A stretch of DNA of 64,000 nucleotides from Vibrio nitrifigilis (lineage in GTDB: Bacteria > Pseudomonadota > Gammaproteobacteria > Enterobacterales > Vibrionaceae): contig NZ_JADPMR010000004.1 in assembly GCF_015686695.1 (NCBI RefSeq), positions 1,054,001 through 1,118,000 on the forward strand. The letters are read 5' to 3'. A model generated the notes under the pieces. It did not search any database, was not told the DNA's origin, and worked only from the letters and a program-made list of their open reading frames with translations. Below are positions 53,476 through 62,541 of this stretch, piece after piece. Within the stretch, counting starts at the first letter, position 1. Every line of letters starts with the position of its first letter. The position numbers and the translations under genes are program-made.

Positions 53476-55080
53476 ATGAAACTTAAAAGTCATCTCGCGT
53501 TATCGACAGTGGCTACCTCTTCCGCGATCGTTATTGTCGTCACTACTGTCATTTTCTTTTTGTTGCAGAATATTTATCAAAAAGGCTTAGAGGAACGAGG
53601 AATCGAACTTGGCCGAGTTCTTTCTCAGGATCATGAAATTATTAATGCGGTTGAACAAAGTAACCGCAACATCACACCAGATCTTGAGCAGTATATTGAA
53701 CATTTAAGAGCCAAAACGGCTGCATCTTATATAGTGGTTGTCAATAAACACGCGATTCGCTTATCTCATCCAAATCATGAACGATTAGGAAAAACCTTTA
53801 TTGGCGATGATATTTACCGCGCGTTGAACACTGGTGAATACTACAGTACCGTTGCTCGAGGGTCGCTTGGCAATGCCATTCGAAACTTTGTTCCACTAAA
53901 AAACAACGGCGAAGTGATTGGCGCTATTTGTATTGGCTATTTATCAGAAAAAGCCTTCGCGATATTGCTTGAGCAATACGGTCACATAGGCCTTATGATA
54001 GCGATTGTTTATATCATAGCCATCGCCATGATGACGTTGCTTGTGTTTAAGATGAAACGAACCTTTCTCAATTACGAACCAGAACTTATCGTCCATAAGT
54101 TTAGTGAGAATGAACTTATTTTAAATAGTATTCGGGATGCAATCATCGCCGTAGATAATGAACAGCGGATCAGCACCATCAATGATTCAGCTATTCAGCA
54201 ACTCTCACTAGACAACACGAGTCGTCAAGAATTCTTGTCTCAAACACTCGCACGCTTTTCCCCTACTCTCAGTCATTTAGTACTTGAAGCCAAGCAGCGC
54301 TTTTATCAAGGTGATTTTACCATTGGTAAATTGACCTATCGCGCGAATATTTATCCGTTACAAAATGCCAAAGGGGCACTCGGCCATGTTGTGGTCTTTT
54401 TTGCCAACCTTAATCAGTCAGAACTCGAACGCGAATTAGTGTATTTAAAAAACTATTCAGAGCTGCTCAGGAGTAAAACCCACGAGCACGCGAACAAATT
54501 GAATACCCTGTCGGGTATGCTGCAACTCGGGAAAAATACCGACGCCATTCGTTTTATCCAACGAGAAAGCGATCATTATCAGGCCGTCATACAAACCATC
54601 GTGCGCTCAGTTCATAACAGTTTTGTTGCTGGCTTACTGTTGGCGAAATTCAATAAAGCAACGGACATGGGCATAAAATTTTCTATCGATCAAGACACAT
54701 TTCTTTGCAATTACGCAAAAACAGTTTCTGATAAATTGGTTACCATTATTGGCAATTTAGTAGATAATGCCCTGCTGGCCGCATGGGAAAACCGTTCTCA
54801 ACGTCCAGCTGAAATTCAAATTTATCTCAGTGACCGTAATCAACACGTCATCATCGAAGTTCAAGACTCCGGTATCGGTATTAATGAAGCGATTGCCGAT
54901 CGCATTCTCGAATTTGGAGTCAGCTCAAAACAAGGTGATGAACAGCATGGTGTGGGACTTTACTTAGTCGGGCAACTTATTGAGTCATTGGAAGGCACTA
55001 TCGATTGGGAGCGAACTGAACAACACACCACGTTATTCAGTGTTTATTTAAATAAAAATAATTTAGAGCAGTATGACTAA
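53476..55080 (+). CDS. CitA/DcuS/MaeK-type sensor histidine kinase
   Basis: 534 residues. An N-terminal membrane helix, a periplasmic PAS-like domain of the CitA/DcuS kind (IEHLRAKTAASYIVVVNKHAIRLSHP; ARGSLGNAIRNFVPLKNNGEVIGAICIGY), and a second helix come first. A cytoplasmic PAS, the kinase phospho-acceptor His in LRSKTHEHANKLNTLSGMLQ, and HATPase motifs (NLVDNALLAAWE; DSGIGI; GVGLYLVGQLIE) follow. It probably senses external malate or citrate and controls the divergent symporter/malic enzyme operon. The stop overlaps the response-regulator gene by 8 nt. Confidence 0.93.
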   Translation: MKLKSHLALSTVATSSAIVIVVTTVIFFLLQNIYQKGLEERGIELGRVLSQDHEIINAVEQSNRNITPDLEQYIEHLRAKTAASYIVVVNKHAIRLSHPNHERLGKTFIGDDIYRALNTGEYYSTVARGSLGNAIRNFVPLKNNGEVIGAICIGYLSEKAFAILLEQYGHIGLMIAIVYIIAIAMMTLLVFKMKRTFLNYEPELIVHKFSENELILNSIRDAIIAVDNEQRISTINDSAIQQLSLDNTSRQEFLSQTLARFSPTLSHLVLEAKQRFYQGDFTIGKLTYRANIYPLQNAKGALGHVVVFFANLNQSELERELVYLKNYSELLRSKTHEHANKLNTLSGMLQLGKNTDAIRFIQRESDHYQAVIQTIVRSVHNSFVAGLLLAKFNKATDMGIKFSIDQDTFLCNYAKTVSDKLVTIIGNLVDNALLAAWENRSQRPAEIQIYLSDRNQHVIIEVQDSGIGINEAIADRILEFGVSSKQGDEQHGVGLYLVGQLIESLEGTIDWERTEQHTTLFSVYLNKNNLEQYD

Positions 55081-55750
55081 CATTAGCGTAATGATCCTCG
55101 AAGACGACGTACGAGCCAGCTACATGCTAGAGTCCACCATCCAACAAGATGGTGATTTTTCAGTGGTCGCCGTCAGTGAAAGTGTTGCTGATGCTTTACA
55201 TCAATATTCTATTTACCAACCCATGCTTATTTTCGTAGACATCACACTACCCGATGGTCACGGTATTGATTTTATTCACCGTATGCGTAAGCAAGGGGCG
55301 AAGTGCGATTTCATCGTCACAACCGCAGAGCGAGAAACCACCACTATTGCTCGAGCAGTCCAGCTTGGCGTCAGTGATTATTTGGTCAAACCTATTCGTA
55401 TCTCACGCATCCATCAATCATTGAGTGATTATAAAATTTATCGCAAGCAGCTCTCTAACGACACGTTAGATCAAATAAAGATAGACACTTTACTGCGTAA
55501 AACACCACCCAAAGAGGTGCGTCGCACTCCGAAAGGGATTGATGCAACGACACTATCTAATCTTAAGCAGTTACTATCAGATGAAGACCTTCAAGAATTT
55601 TCAGCAGAAGACATTGGCGAGCGAATGAATGTTAGTCGTATCACTGCTCGCCGCTATCTTGAATTTCTCGAGTCCGAAGGCGTCGTGAATCTCGTTTTGA
55701 ATTACAACACCGGTGGCCGTCCTCGGCGCCTTTACCGCCGGGTCTCCTAA
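55073..55750 (+). CDS. CitB/DcuR/MaeR-type response regulator
   Basis: 225 residues. N-terminal receiver with acidic pocket (ILEDDVR), phospho-Asp in LIFVDITLPDGHG, Thr in VTTAERE, and Lys in DYLVKPIRISR. The C-terminal helix-turn-helix (FSAEDIGERMNVSRITARRYLEFLESEGVV) ends in NTGGRPRRLYR, typical of the CitB family. Partner of the preceding kinase. Its stop overlaps the stop of the convergent esterase gene by 4 nt, leaving no room for a terminator. Confidence 0.94.
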   Translation: MTNISVMILEDDVRASYMLESTIQQDGDFSVVAVSESVADALHQYSIYQPMLIFVDITLPDGHGIDFIHRMRKQGAKCDFIVTTAERETTTIARAVQLGVSDYLVKPIRISRIHQSLSDYKIYRKQLSNDTLDQIKIDTLLRKTPPKEVRRTPKGIDATTLSNLKQLLSDEDLQEFSAEDIGERMNVSRITARRYLEFLESEGVVNLVLNYNTGGRPRRLYRRVS

Positions 55751-56841
55751 CGTACAATACGCGCAGTCACCTCAGCCGAGGTCAGTCTATCTAACATGGC
55801 TTTAATGGCGGCCATATGTGGAGCACGTTTTGTGTAATATTGATAGGGCGGCATATTGTTTGAGGTATATCCCCAAAAATCCCAACACCCATGTGGATTC
55901 ATCACACCTTTCTTCACTTGGGGAAACAGCACAATTAAATCATTTGTTTCAGCCATTTCCATGTATCCCGTTTCGGAAATATAGTAAGTACCGACTGTTC
56001 CCGCATTTTGTTCACAACCATGGAATGCAATATGAACTCGACAATCATCGGTATCACAACTGGTTGGTATATAAACATATCCTTTATCAGCTAAATAACT
56101 TTGCTGCCGCTGTTTGTCTGAGACTCCCGGTACAAAAGGCTGTTGATCAAACATCACTAAATGTCCACTTATCGAGTTTGCTGGAGGATTCAATGGGCCA
56201 TAAATGGTTTCCAAAATCTGCTGTGCTAGATCGAGATGGCAATTATTGATGTAAGGCGCCGCCGTCTTGCCACATTGATTGTCTGTTTTTTTATCCGTAA
56301 TAAAACCATGGCCTGCCGCAATAGTGTAATTAAAAATGATGGATTGTGCGGGTATGCCAACGGCTTCATAAAATTGTTCTGTTGCGTGAACAACGGCAGG
56401 GACGACTATGTTATCTTTCGAACCACTAAATAGATAGACATGATCAGAACGTAAATCAGCTAAAGAATCGATATCACCTCTCTGAGCAGCTTGTTGTGCC
56501 AGAGCAGCTAAATGTTCAATATTAGGTAACCGCGTTTGATAATAATCCGGATTCATGCATTGGCTAATTGCATTAAATGCCGGAGCAGCAAGTGAATTTG
56601 CACCTGCACAACCCCAAGGACCACCAGCAACAATGCCAGCCCCTATCAAACTGTGCGAATAGGCCACATGAAATTGCGCCGCCATAAATCCGCCGGAAGA
56701 TAAACCTGAAACAGAACTCTCTCCTGATAACGCATGGTAAGCGGGCAAAGCATGCGTTTCCGTCAGCGTCGGCAGTGCATTTGCCAGCGAGCACACTAAA
56801 CTCGCCCCACCGACAAACGCCGAAATAACCCAACGATTCAT
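55747..56841 (-). CDS. Exported PHB depolymerase-family esterase
   Basis: 364 residues from ATG 56841 after GGAGAAG. The signal peptide ends near LANA. The alpha/beta-hydrolase nucleophile elbow is SGLSSGGFMAAQFHVAYS; AGGPWGC, YLFSGSKDNIVVP (Asp region) and AAGHGFITDK (His region) follow. The C-terminal part HIAFHGCEQN and MNPHGCWDFWGY matches extracellular poly(3-hydroxybutyrate) depolymerase-like proteins. No substrate-binding domain follows, so it may act on short oligomers or other esters. Confidence 0.88.
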   Translation of the reverse strand: MNRWVISAFVGGASLVCSLANALPTLTETHALPAYHALSGESSVSGLSSGGFMAAQFHVAYSHSLIGAGIVAGGPWGCAGANSLAAPAFNAISQCMNPDYYQTRLPNIEHLAALAQQAAQRGDIDSLADLRSDHVYLFSGSKDNIVVPAVVHATEQFYEAVGIPAQSIIFNYTIAAGHGFITDKKTDNQCGKTAAPYINNCHLDLAQQILETIYGPLNPPANSISGHLVMFDQQPFVPGVSDKQRQQSYLADKGYVYIPTSCDTDDCRVHIAFHGCEQNAGTVGTYYISETGYMEMAETNDLIVLFPQVKKGVMNPHGCWDFWGYTSNNMPPYQYYTKRAPHMAAIKAMLDRLTSAEVTARIVR

Positions 56842-57054
56842 AATTCTTCTCCACATTGGTAAACATTTATACTCAACTCATTGAGACATACCAATAGGAG
56901 AAAAAAAGTGATGGTTCTTACGCTTTAAATGCCCCATAAACCAAGGTTTGTATTCTTAATCTCTTTCGTGACAAAGCTCTGTATTTAGCTGCCTTTCATC
57001 AATAAAATCAATAATTAATACAAACCATCACATGCCCAAGTATAAGGTTACTGT

Positions 57055-57471
57055 CTAAACCTGCGTTTGCGATTTAGACAGCTCATAAAGCAAGGTTGCT
57101 GCTTGCTTAAAGCTTAGCGCCTGTGGCTGAAATTGGTCACACCCAACTTCTTGCATGAGTTTTAATAAGGTATCACTACTACCTGCATACCCCATATCCC
57201 ATTGTGGAAACACACGATTTTCAATTTCTTGAACTCCAACAATAACCACTGAGTGGTGACGCTCATCGTTGGAAATGGTTAGAAAAAGTTCGGTCACTTC
57301 GGCCGCCTCTCCTTCCAATATTTGCAAAAAGTAATTGTTGTCGTAACAGAGCATGCCACAGATATCCAGATCATGATTATTGGTGCGGGCCTTCTCTAAA
57401 ATCGCTTTCATGTCCGCTAACGACATATCTCTAGTTGCTTCACTAAAATAAAGCAGACGAATCAATTTCAT
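57055..57471 (-). CDS. BLUF blue-light photoreceptor protein
   Basis: 138-residue single-domain flavin photoreceptor. Key BLUF residues are visible: Tyr in LIRLLYFSEAT (hydrogen-bonded to flavin), Asn in the DICGMLCYDNNYF region, Gln in FLQILEGEAAEV, and the Trp/Met pair in FPQWDMGYAG. There is no output domain, so it should act through a partner protein. It is divergent from a soluble histidine kinase with 68 bp between the starts. GGTGGAG precedes the ATG. Confidence 0.93.
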   Translation of the reverse strand: MKLIRLLYFSEATRDMSLADMKAILEKARTNNHDLDICGMLCYDNNYFLQILEGEAAEVTELFLTISNDERHHSVVIVGVQEIENRVFPQWDMGYAGSSDTLLKLMQEVGCDQFQPQALSFKQAATLLYELSKSQTQV

Positions 57472-57539
57472 TACTCCACCTTTTGACCTGTTTGCACTAT
57501 TTTTAAAAATAGTCGAGGAAGCTAAAAAGGGTAAAGCCG

Positions 57540-59237
57540 GTGATTAACTTTCTACTAATTAGTAATCAAAACGATCTTAGCGCTTTAAACAAATTCTCTC
57601 CCACAGTGGAAGTTAGAACACAAAAAATTAAGAAATGGATTCGTGATAATGCTCATGGCCTCATCATGATCGATTTTGCCACTTGTGGCTTTACCTTAGC
57701 ATCTGATTTGATTCGTTATACTCGGATGACACTGAGAAATCCTCGTCTCAGTTTATGGTTGATCTGTGATGAATGTGATAACTATCATGTCGACGATGAC
57801 TTACTTTGGCCAGACCGTATTGTACGTGTCAGCGAACTCGAACATCCGGCTTTATTAGCGGCAATCACCAATGAATTAAACAAACAATTTGCCAGCCAGC
57901 AGATGTTACAAGAGCAGCAGCTCAATGTTGAATTAATATCCAAAGTTAACCAATTCAACCGGCGTGATTTAGTGGTGCAGGCCTCATTAACTGAGTTTGT
58001 ATCGGCACTAGATGTATTTTGCCAATCCACACAAACTATCATTGTCAAACCATCCAAGAGTCAGTTAACACCCAAACTTTTTCAACTAGACGCGAGTCGG
58101 AAACTCATATCTTTACCTACGATTCCCAAAAATCTGACTTCGCTGATGGACAAAATTGCCCATAATGATTTACCCAATATCCTGTTTCCTGAACAAACTC
58201 GAACTCAGACAACCTTAGTCTTCCCTATCATGATCTTCGGTGAACGTTTTTGTACCGTGCTCTGTTGTGTTGAAAGCGACAAAGCTGATCACCTCTCAGT
58301 TTCTAAAGTAAAAATCATCGAAGAGGCCGCCGTTCAATTACGCATAAGCTTAGAAAGTCTCGAAGCCCAAAGACGGATGAAGTTTCACTATTCACGTCTC
58401 AAAAAAACGTTGACTGAATTACACCAAACCAAGTCACATTTAGTCCATTCTGAAAAAATGGCAACGGTAGGAAGACTAGCAGCAGGTATTGCTCATGAAA
58501 TCAATAACCCATTAAGTATAGCTTTAGGTAACTTTACACCTCTTAATCACTATGTTGATTCGATGATGACCCTTATCAACATGCACGATGAACTAATAGA
58601 AAATATACATCTACAAGATAATCAGTCAGCTTCAGAACAACTTTCAAAATATAAAACAGATACAAATTTTGACTTTATTCGCGATGATTTGTCAGCGGTG
58701 ATCGAAGATTCCAAGGAAAGTTTGGTACGAGTTCGCAACATTGTTGCTGACCTAAGGTCTTTTACCAACCAGAATCCTACTGAAATTGAGCAATTCTCGC
58801 TGTTTAATGCTTGCCAAGATGTTCTAAAACTCCACTCCTATTCAGATCATAAACAGATTTCGTTTCACAACCATATTCCCAATGAGTTACAAATATCGAC
58901 CAATCGTAACCAACTTTTACAGGCCATTAATCATGTGCTTGAAAATGCCATTGAAGCTTTGGAGAAAACAGAGAACCCTAGTATCAAGCTCTCTGCAAAC
59001 TCTGACCGCGAAAAGATAGTTCTAACCATCAGTGATAACGGTATCGGTATGTCAGAGGAGGTTGTTAGTCATATATTTGACCCATTCTATTCAACCAAAA
59101 GCCTAACAGAAGGCCGGGGAATGGGACTGTCAATTACCTACCATTTACTCACTCAGCTTAAAGCAGACATTAAAGTAGTAAGTCAACCGAATGAAGGTAC
59201 GAATGTAGTCATTACTTTCAATGTTAATTCAATGTAA
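57540..59237 (+). CDS. Soluble histidine kinase with pseudo-receiver-like and GAF-like N-terminus
   Basis: 565 residues, no membrane helix. The first 110 residues look like a degenerate receiver fold (LIMIDFATCG where the phospho-Asp would be, no clear Lys). Residues about 150-275 are GAF-like (TTLVFPIMIFGERFCTVLCC), then a coiled coil. Next come HisKA (MATVGRLAAGIAHEINNPL, phospho-His in AHEINNP) and HATPase (NHVLENAIEALE; DNGIGMSEE; GRGMGLSITYHLL). Start GTG 57540. No response regulator is adjacent. The divergent BLUF gene makes a light input plausible. Confidence 0.88.
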   Translation: MINFLLISNQNDLSALNKFSPTVEVRTQKIKKWIRDNAHGLIMIDFATCGFTLASDLIRYTRMTLRNPRLSLWLICDECDNYHVDDDLLWPDRIVRVSELEHPALLAAITNELNKQFASQQMLQEQQLNVELISKVNQFNRRDLVVQASLTEFVSALDVFCQSTQTIIVKPSKSQLTPKLFQLDASRKLISLPTIPKNLTSLMDKIAHNDLPNILFPEQTRTQTTLVFPIMIFGERFCTVLCCVESDKADHLSVSKVKIIEEAAVQLRISLESLEAQRRMKFHYSRLKKTLTELHQTKSHLVHSEKMATVGRLAAGIAHEINNPLSIALGNFTPLNHYVDSMMTLINMHDELIENIHLQDNQSASEQLSKYKTDTNFDFIRDDLSAVIEDSKESLVRVRNIVADLRSFTNQNPTEIEQFSLFNACQDVLKLHSYSDHKQISFHNHIPNELQISTNRNQLLQAINHVLENAIEALEKTENPSIKLSANSDREKIVLTISDNGIGMSEEVVSHIFDPFYSTKSLTEGRGMGLSITYHLLTQLKADIKVVSQPNEGTNVVITFNVNSM

Positions 59238-59796
59238 ATACCGACTAATTATTGAACATATTCAACAAATTACAATAGGCAACCAAATACATATATAGAT
59301 TATTTTTGATAAAGAACCAAATTATAAGCTATTGATATCTAATATATAAATTAGTGTTATCTTAATAATGAGAAAGATTTATTTTCCTGACAATTTTATG
59401 AATCAAGATCATAAATATTATGTTATAGGCTATTCACTTTAAGTCTTAACGGTAAGATAGTGGCAAGTGAGAAAACGTTTCCAGAAAATATTTCTTCACC
59501 GAATAAGAAATGGATGGTGAGTGCAGTGCCTCCCCCACAAAGTTCGTTGTTTAATAGTGTTCCCCTATCATGACATTGAACTTATCCTCACCATTCATCT
59601 CTTTCGGCGAATAACAAAACGTACTCACTTGATCTTAAAACTGCCATAAGTCATCGTTCTAAACGCAGTTTTACATCGTTTATTCGCAATAACTTTACGA
59701 GCTCCGTCCTGTTAGGGCGTCATATTTTTATACCTAAAATTTATATTGTTACGTTATAACATTGCGAAATTTTAATCACATCAGGATATAATTTTA
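59238..59796. other. Long intergenic region with an inverted repeat before the RG lyase
   Basis: About 560 bases. Contains GAAAACGTTTCC (59471-59482), which resembles a LacI-family operator. It also holds a long imperfect inverted repeat, left arm 59497-59521 (core ATGGATGGTGAG) and right arm 59587-59612 (core CTCACCATTCAT), with about 65 bases between. No coding frame seen. Likely the regulatory region of the rhamnogalacturonan lyase. Confidence 0.5.
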
Positions 59797-61407
59797 ATGA
59801 TACAAACGAAATTAAAACACACTCGACTTACTACGATAATGGCCATTGCGTTAAGTAGCTCTGCATTCACAGCTCATGCTTTAACGCTGACCGAAGGTGA
59901 TGATTATTACAAAGTCGATACTGGCAACAAATTGGTGTATTACGTATCCACCGATGACTGTGATATTACATCGCTTAAATATGACAGTACCGAACGTCAA
60001 AAAAGTAGTGGCTCACGTCGTTCACAAATTAACTCTGGCCTTTGGGATGTTACAGTTACAGGTGAAATTAACGATACCAATACTGTCAGCAAAATCACTT
60101 GTGAGATGGATGGATTAACTCACTACCTTATATCAAAAGATGGTGAAGACAACATCTACATGGCCACTTACATCACTGAAGAGCCGAGTGTTGGTGAGCT
60201 ACGTTGGATAACTCGTTTACAAGAATCAAGTTTTGACTCGTTGCAGTCACCATCTAATAACGCAGACACAACTAGCACTGTTGAATCTTCTGATGTATTT
60301 GGTCATTCTGATGGCACCACCTCTTCTAAATACTATGGCAATGATCGTGCTATGGATTTAAGCGTAAAAGGTGAAACAGGCAGCGATATCGGTGTGTTTA
60401 TGTATTACGGTAATCGAGAAAGTTCATCTGGTGGCCCATTCTATCGTGATATTCAATTCCAAAGTGCAGAAGTCTATAACTACATGAATTCAGGTCACGC
60501 TCAAACCGAAGACCGTCGTGTTAACGTACTATATGGCCCGTATGCTCTAATGTTTAATGATGGTTCAGAAACCCCTGACGCACCAGACACCAGCTTTATC
60601 GCGGATTTGGATCTAAAAGGTTATGTAGCCAACGAAGACCGAGGGTACGTTTCTGGTACTGCAGCAGACTTTAGTACCGATTTCCCTGTTGTTGTTGGTT
60701 GGTCTAATGATACCGCGCAATATTGGACAACTGCTGATTCAGATTCAGGTGAATATACTAGCCCAGCAATGAAACCAGGTACTTACACAGAAACTCTATA
60801 CCGTGGCGAATTAGCCGTCGGCACTACTGAAGTCACTGTAACCGCAGGTGATACAACGTCTGATGTGGAGGTAGATGATACGTTTACAGATAATGACAGT
60901 GTTGTTTTTCGCATTGGTGAATTTGATGGTACACCTAAAGGTTTTCGTAACTACGATAACTTAACTGATATGCATCCATCTGATACCCGTATGGATGACT
61001 GGGAGCAGACTAACTTCGTTGCTGGTGACAGCGCTGATAGCGATTTTCCAGCGTACCAATGGCGCGGTGTAAACAATGGCATCATCATTCATTACACCAT
61101 TGAATCCGGTCACCTAAAAACACGTCACTTACGTATCGGTATTACCGCATCGTACCATGGTGCTCGCCAACAATTAGTGGTCAATGATGACTGGACATCA
61201 AGCTATCCGACAGCAACGACACAACCTACAGGTCGAATCATGACTATCGGTACTTGGCGTGGTAACAATAAACAGTTTGTATACACCATTCCAGAAAGTG
61301 CTCAACAAGTGGGCGACAACACCATTGAACTTGATCTGGTCAGTGGGCAATCTGGTGACGATTGGTTATCTCCAGGTGTTAGTTACGATGCGATTGAATT
61401 GTACTAA
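59797..61407 (+). CDS. Secreted rhamnogalacturonan lyase (PL4 family)
   Basis: Cleaves the rhamnogalacturonan I backbone of pectin by beta-elimination. 536 residues with a signal peptide (MAIALSSSAFTAHA). The domain order fits PL4: a catalytic beta-sandwich (YYGNDRAMDL, GVFMYYGNRESSSGGPFYRDIQFQ), and a fibronectin-like middle domain (PGTYTETLYRGELAVGTTEV). A C-terminal carbohydrate-binding jelly roll carries RIGEFDGTPKGFRNYDNL, TDMHPSDTRMDDW and the end GVSYDAIEL. Together with the pectate lyase at 3.4 kb it gives a pectin-degrading capacity. A terminator follows. Confidence 0.9.
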   Translation: MIQTKLKHTRLTTIMAIALSSSAFTAHALTLTEGDDYYKVDTGNKLVYYVSTDDCDITSLKYDSTERQKSSGSRRSQINSGLWDVTVTGEINDTNTVSKITCEMDGLTHYLISKDGEDNIYMATYITEEPSVGELRWITRLQESSFDSLQSPSNNADTTSTVESSDVFGHSDGTTSSKYYGNDRAMDLSVKGETGSDIGVFMYYGNRESSSGGPFYRDIQFQSAEVYNYMNSGHAQTEDRRVNVLYGPYALMFNDGSETPDAPDTSFIADLDLKGYVANEDRGYVSGTAADFSTDFPVVVGWSNDTAQYWTTADSDSGEYTSPAMKPGTYTETLYRGELAVGTTEVTVTAGDTTSDVEVDDTFTDNDSVVFRIGEFDGTPKGFRNYDNLTDMHPSDTRMDDWEQTNFVAGDSADSDFPAYQWRGVNNGIIIHYTIESGHLKTRHLRIGITASYHGARQQLVVNDDWTSSYPTATTQPTGRIMTIGTWRGNNKQFVYTIPESAQQVGDNTIELDLVSGQSGDDWLSPGVSYDAIELY

Positions 61408-61452
61408 TGTGTTAACGACTAACGCTCAAATAAATTGAGTAAACGGTCTATT

Positions 61453-61482
61453 TAGATAGGTCACCATAAAGTGGCCTATCTA
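61453..61482. terminator. Terminator after the RG lyase
   Basis: Stem TAGATAGGTCAC / GTGGCCTATCTA (one G-T pair) with a 6-nt loop, followed by TTTAACG. Confidence 0.75.
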
Positions 61483-61498
61483 TTTAACGAAAACGGCA

Positions 61499-61527
61499 GA
61501 AAACATGTCTTCGGATTACTTGGGTAT
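61499..61527. repeat. Right-terminus remnant of the dispersed repeat
   Basis: GAAAACATGTCTTCGGATTA then CTTGGGTAT matches the right end of the full elements with a few changes. It ends 2 bases before the stop codon of the leftward amidohydrolase gene. Confidence 0.65.
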
Positions 61528-61529
61528 CA

Positions 61530-62288
61530 TTACCTACCTAAATAGAATGAACAAGCATTAGCTGACAACACGTTGTTCAAACCACTCGGTTCTATGCACT
61601 GGCAAAGCAAATCGATATCTCGCTCAGAAAATGGCTGCGGGGCTCGCGTTGAAGGTAAATCCGATCCAAACATGAGCGCTTGTGGATTAGCTTGGTAAAT
61701 GGCAGTAATTGCCTCTTGGGCTGGAAAATTTAAACGGGAAAAACCGGTGGCTTTTACTTTCACCCCACATTCGGCAAGCTTAACTAAGTCGGCAAGCCCC
61801 TCGTGATTTAAACCCAAGTGATCGATACTCACTTTAGGCAAATGACGCAATGTCTTTTGCAGCGCAGCTAAGTCAGCAGAATCGATATACAGTTCCACAT
61901 GCCAACCTGCAATTTCAAACACTCGCGCAGCGACGGAGGAAAGATGCTTTAATTGCTCTTTGCTACCTCGTTTCAAATTAAACCTTACCGCCCTCACCCC
62001 ATGATCATGCAACTCAAGGATTTCCCGATCAGAAGTGTCTAACGGTATTTGTGCGACACCAACATAGTTAGGACCAAGTGCCTTCAGCACATGAATCAAA
62101 TAGGTTTGATCAAAACCTTGGAACGATCCTGACACCACTGCCCCACCGCTCAAAGGATAAGGCTTCATCGCATTCAAATACTCATTCACAGAAAACGTGG
62201 GAGGCAAATATCCTTGGTTTTCAACCAAAGGGAAACCCGGCTCTATGATATGTAAGTGGCTGTCAAATAAAGAATCAAAAGCTCTCAT
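61530..62288 (-). CDS. Amidohydrolase-2 family hydrolase
   Basis: 252 residues, TIM-barrel metal-dependent hydrolase. The first metal motif is FDSHLHI (HxH), with His in VSIDHLGL and the catalytic Asp in LMFGSDLPSTRAP. It resembles 2-pyrone-4,6-dicarboxylate lactonase-like hydrolases. Substrate unknown. AGGAG precedes ATG 62288. It is divergent from the acyltransferase gene. Confidence 0.85.
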   Translation of the reverse strand: MRAFDSLFDSHLHIIEPGFPLVENQGYLPPTFSVNEYLNAMKPYPLSGGAVVSGSFQGFDQTYLIHVLKALGPNYVGVAQIPLDTSDREILELHDHGVRAVRFNLKRGSKEQLKHLSSVAARVFEIAGWHVELYIDSADLAALQKTLRHLPKVSIDHLGLNHEGLADLVKLAECGVKVKATGFSRLNFPAQEAITAIYQANPQALMFGSDLPSTRAPQPFSERDIDLLCQCIEPSGLNNVLSANACSFYLGR

Positions 62289-62541
62289 TCACACTCCTTT
62301 TCTTCAAAACATACCATCTTTGTTTAGCCTCGTAACGCTTTTAATGTTGTTGATAAAATGGTTAACCACTTACCCATTGATACTCATCAAAACTCTTATA
62401 ACTAAAAGAGATAATAATCCGTTTACTATACCCAGATCATACATACGTAAACGTTGCCTCTATAAACATCAAAAATAACGACATAAAACTGGCTTCATTA
62501 CATAGCTATGATTGGGCGTGTTATTCCTAAGGAGGTTTAAT

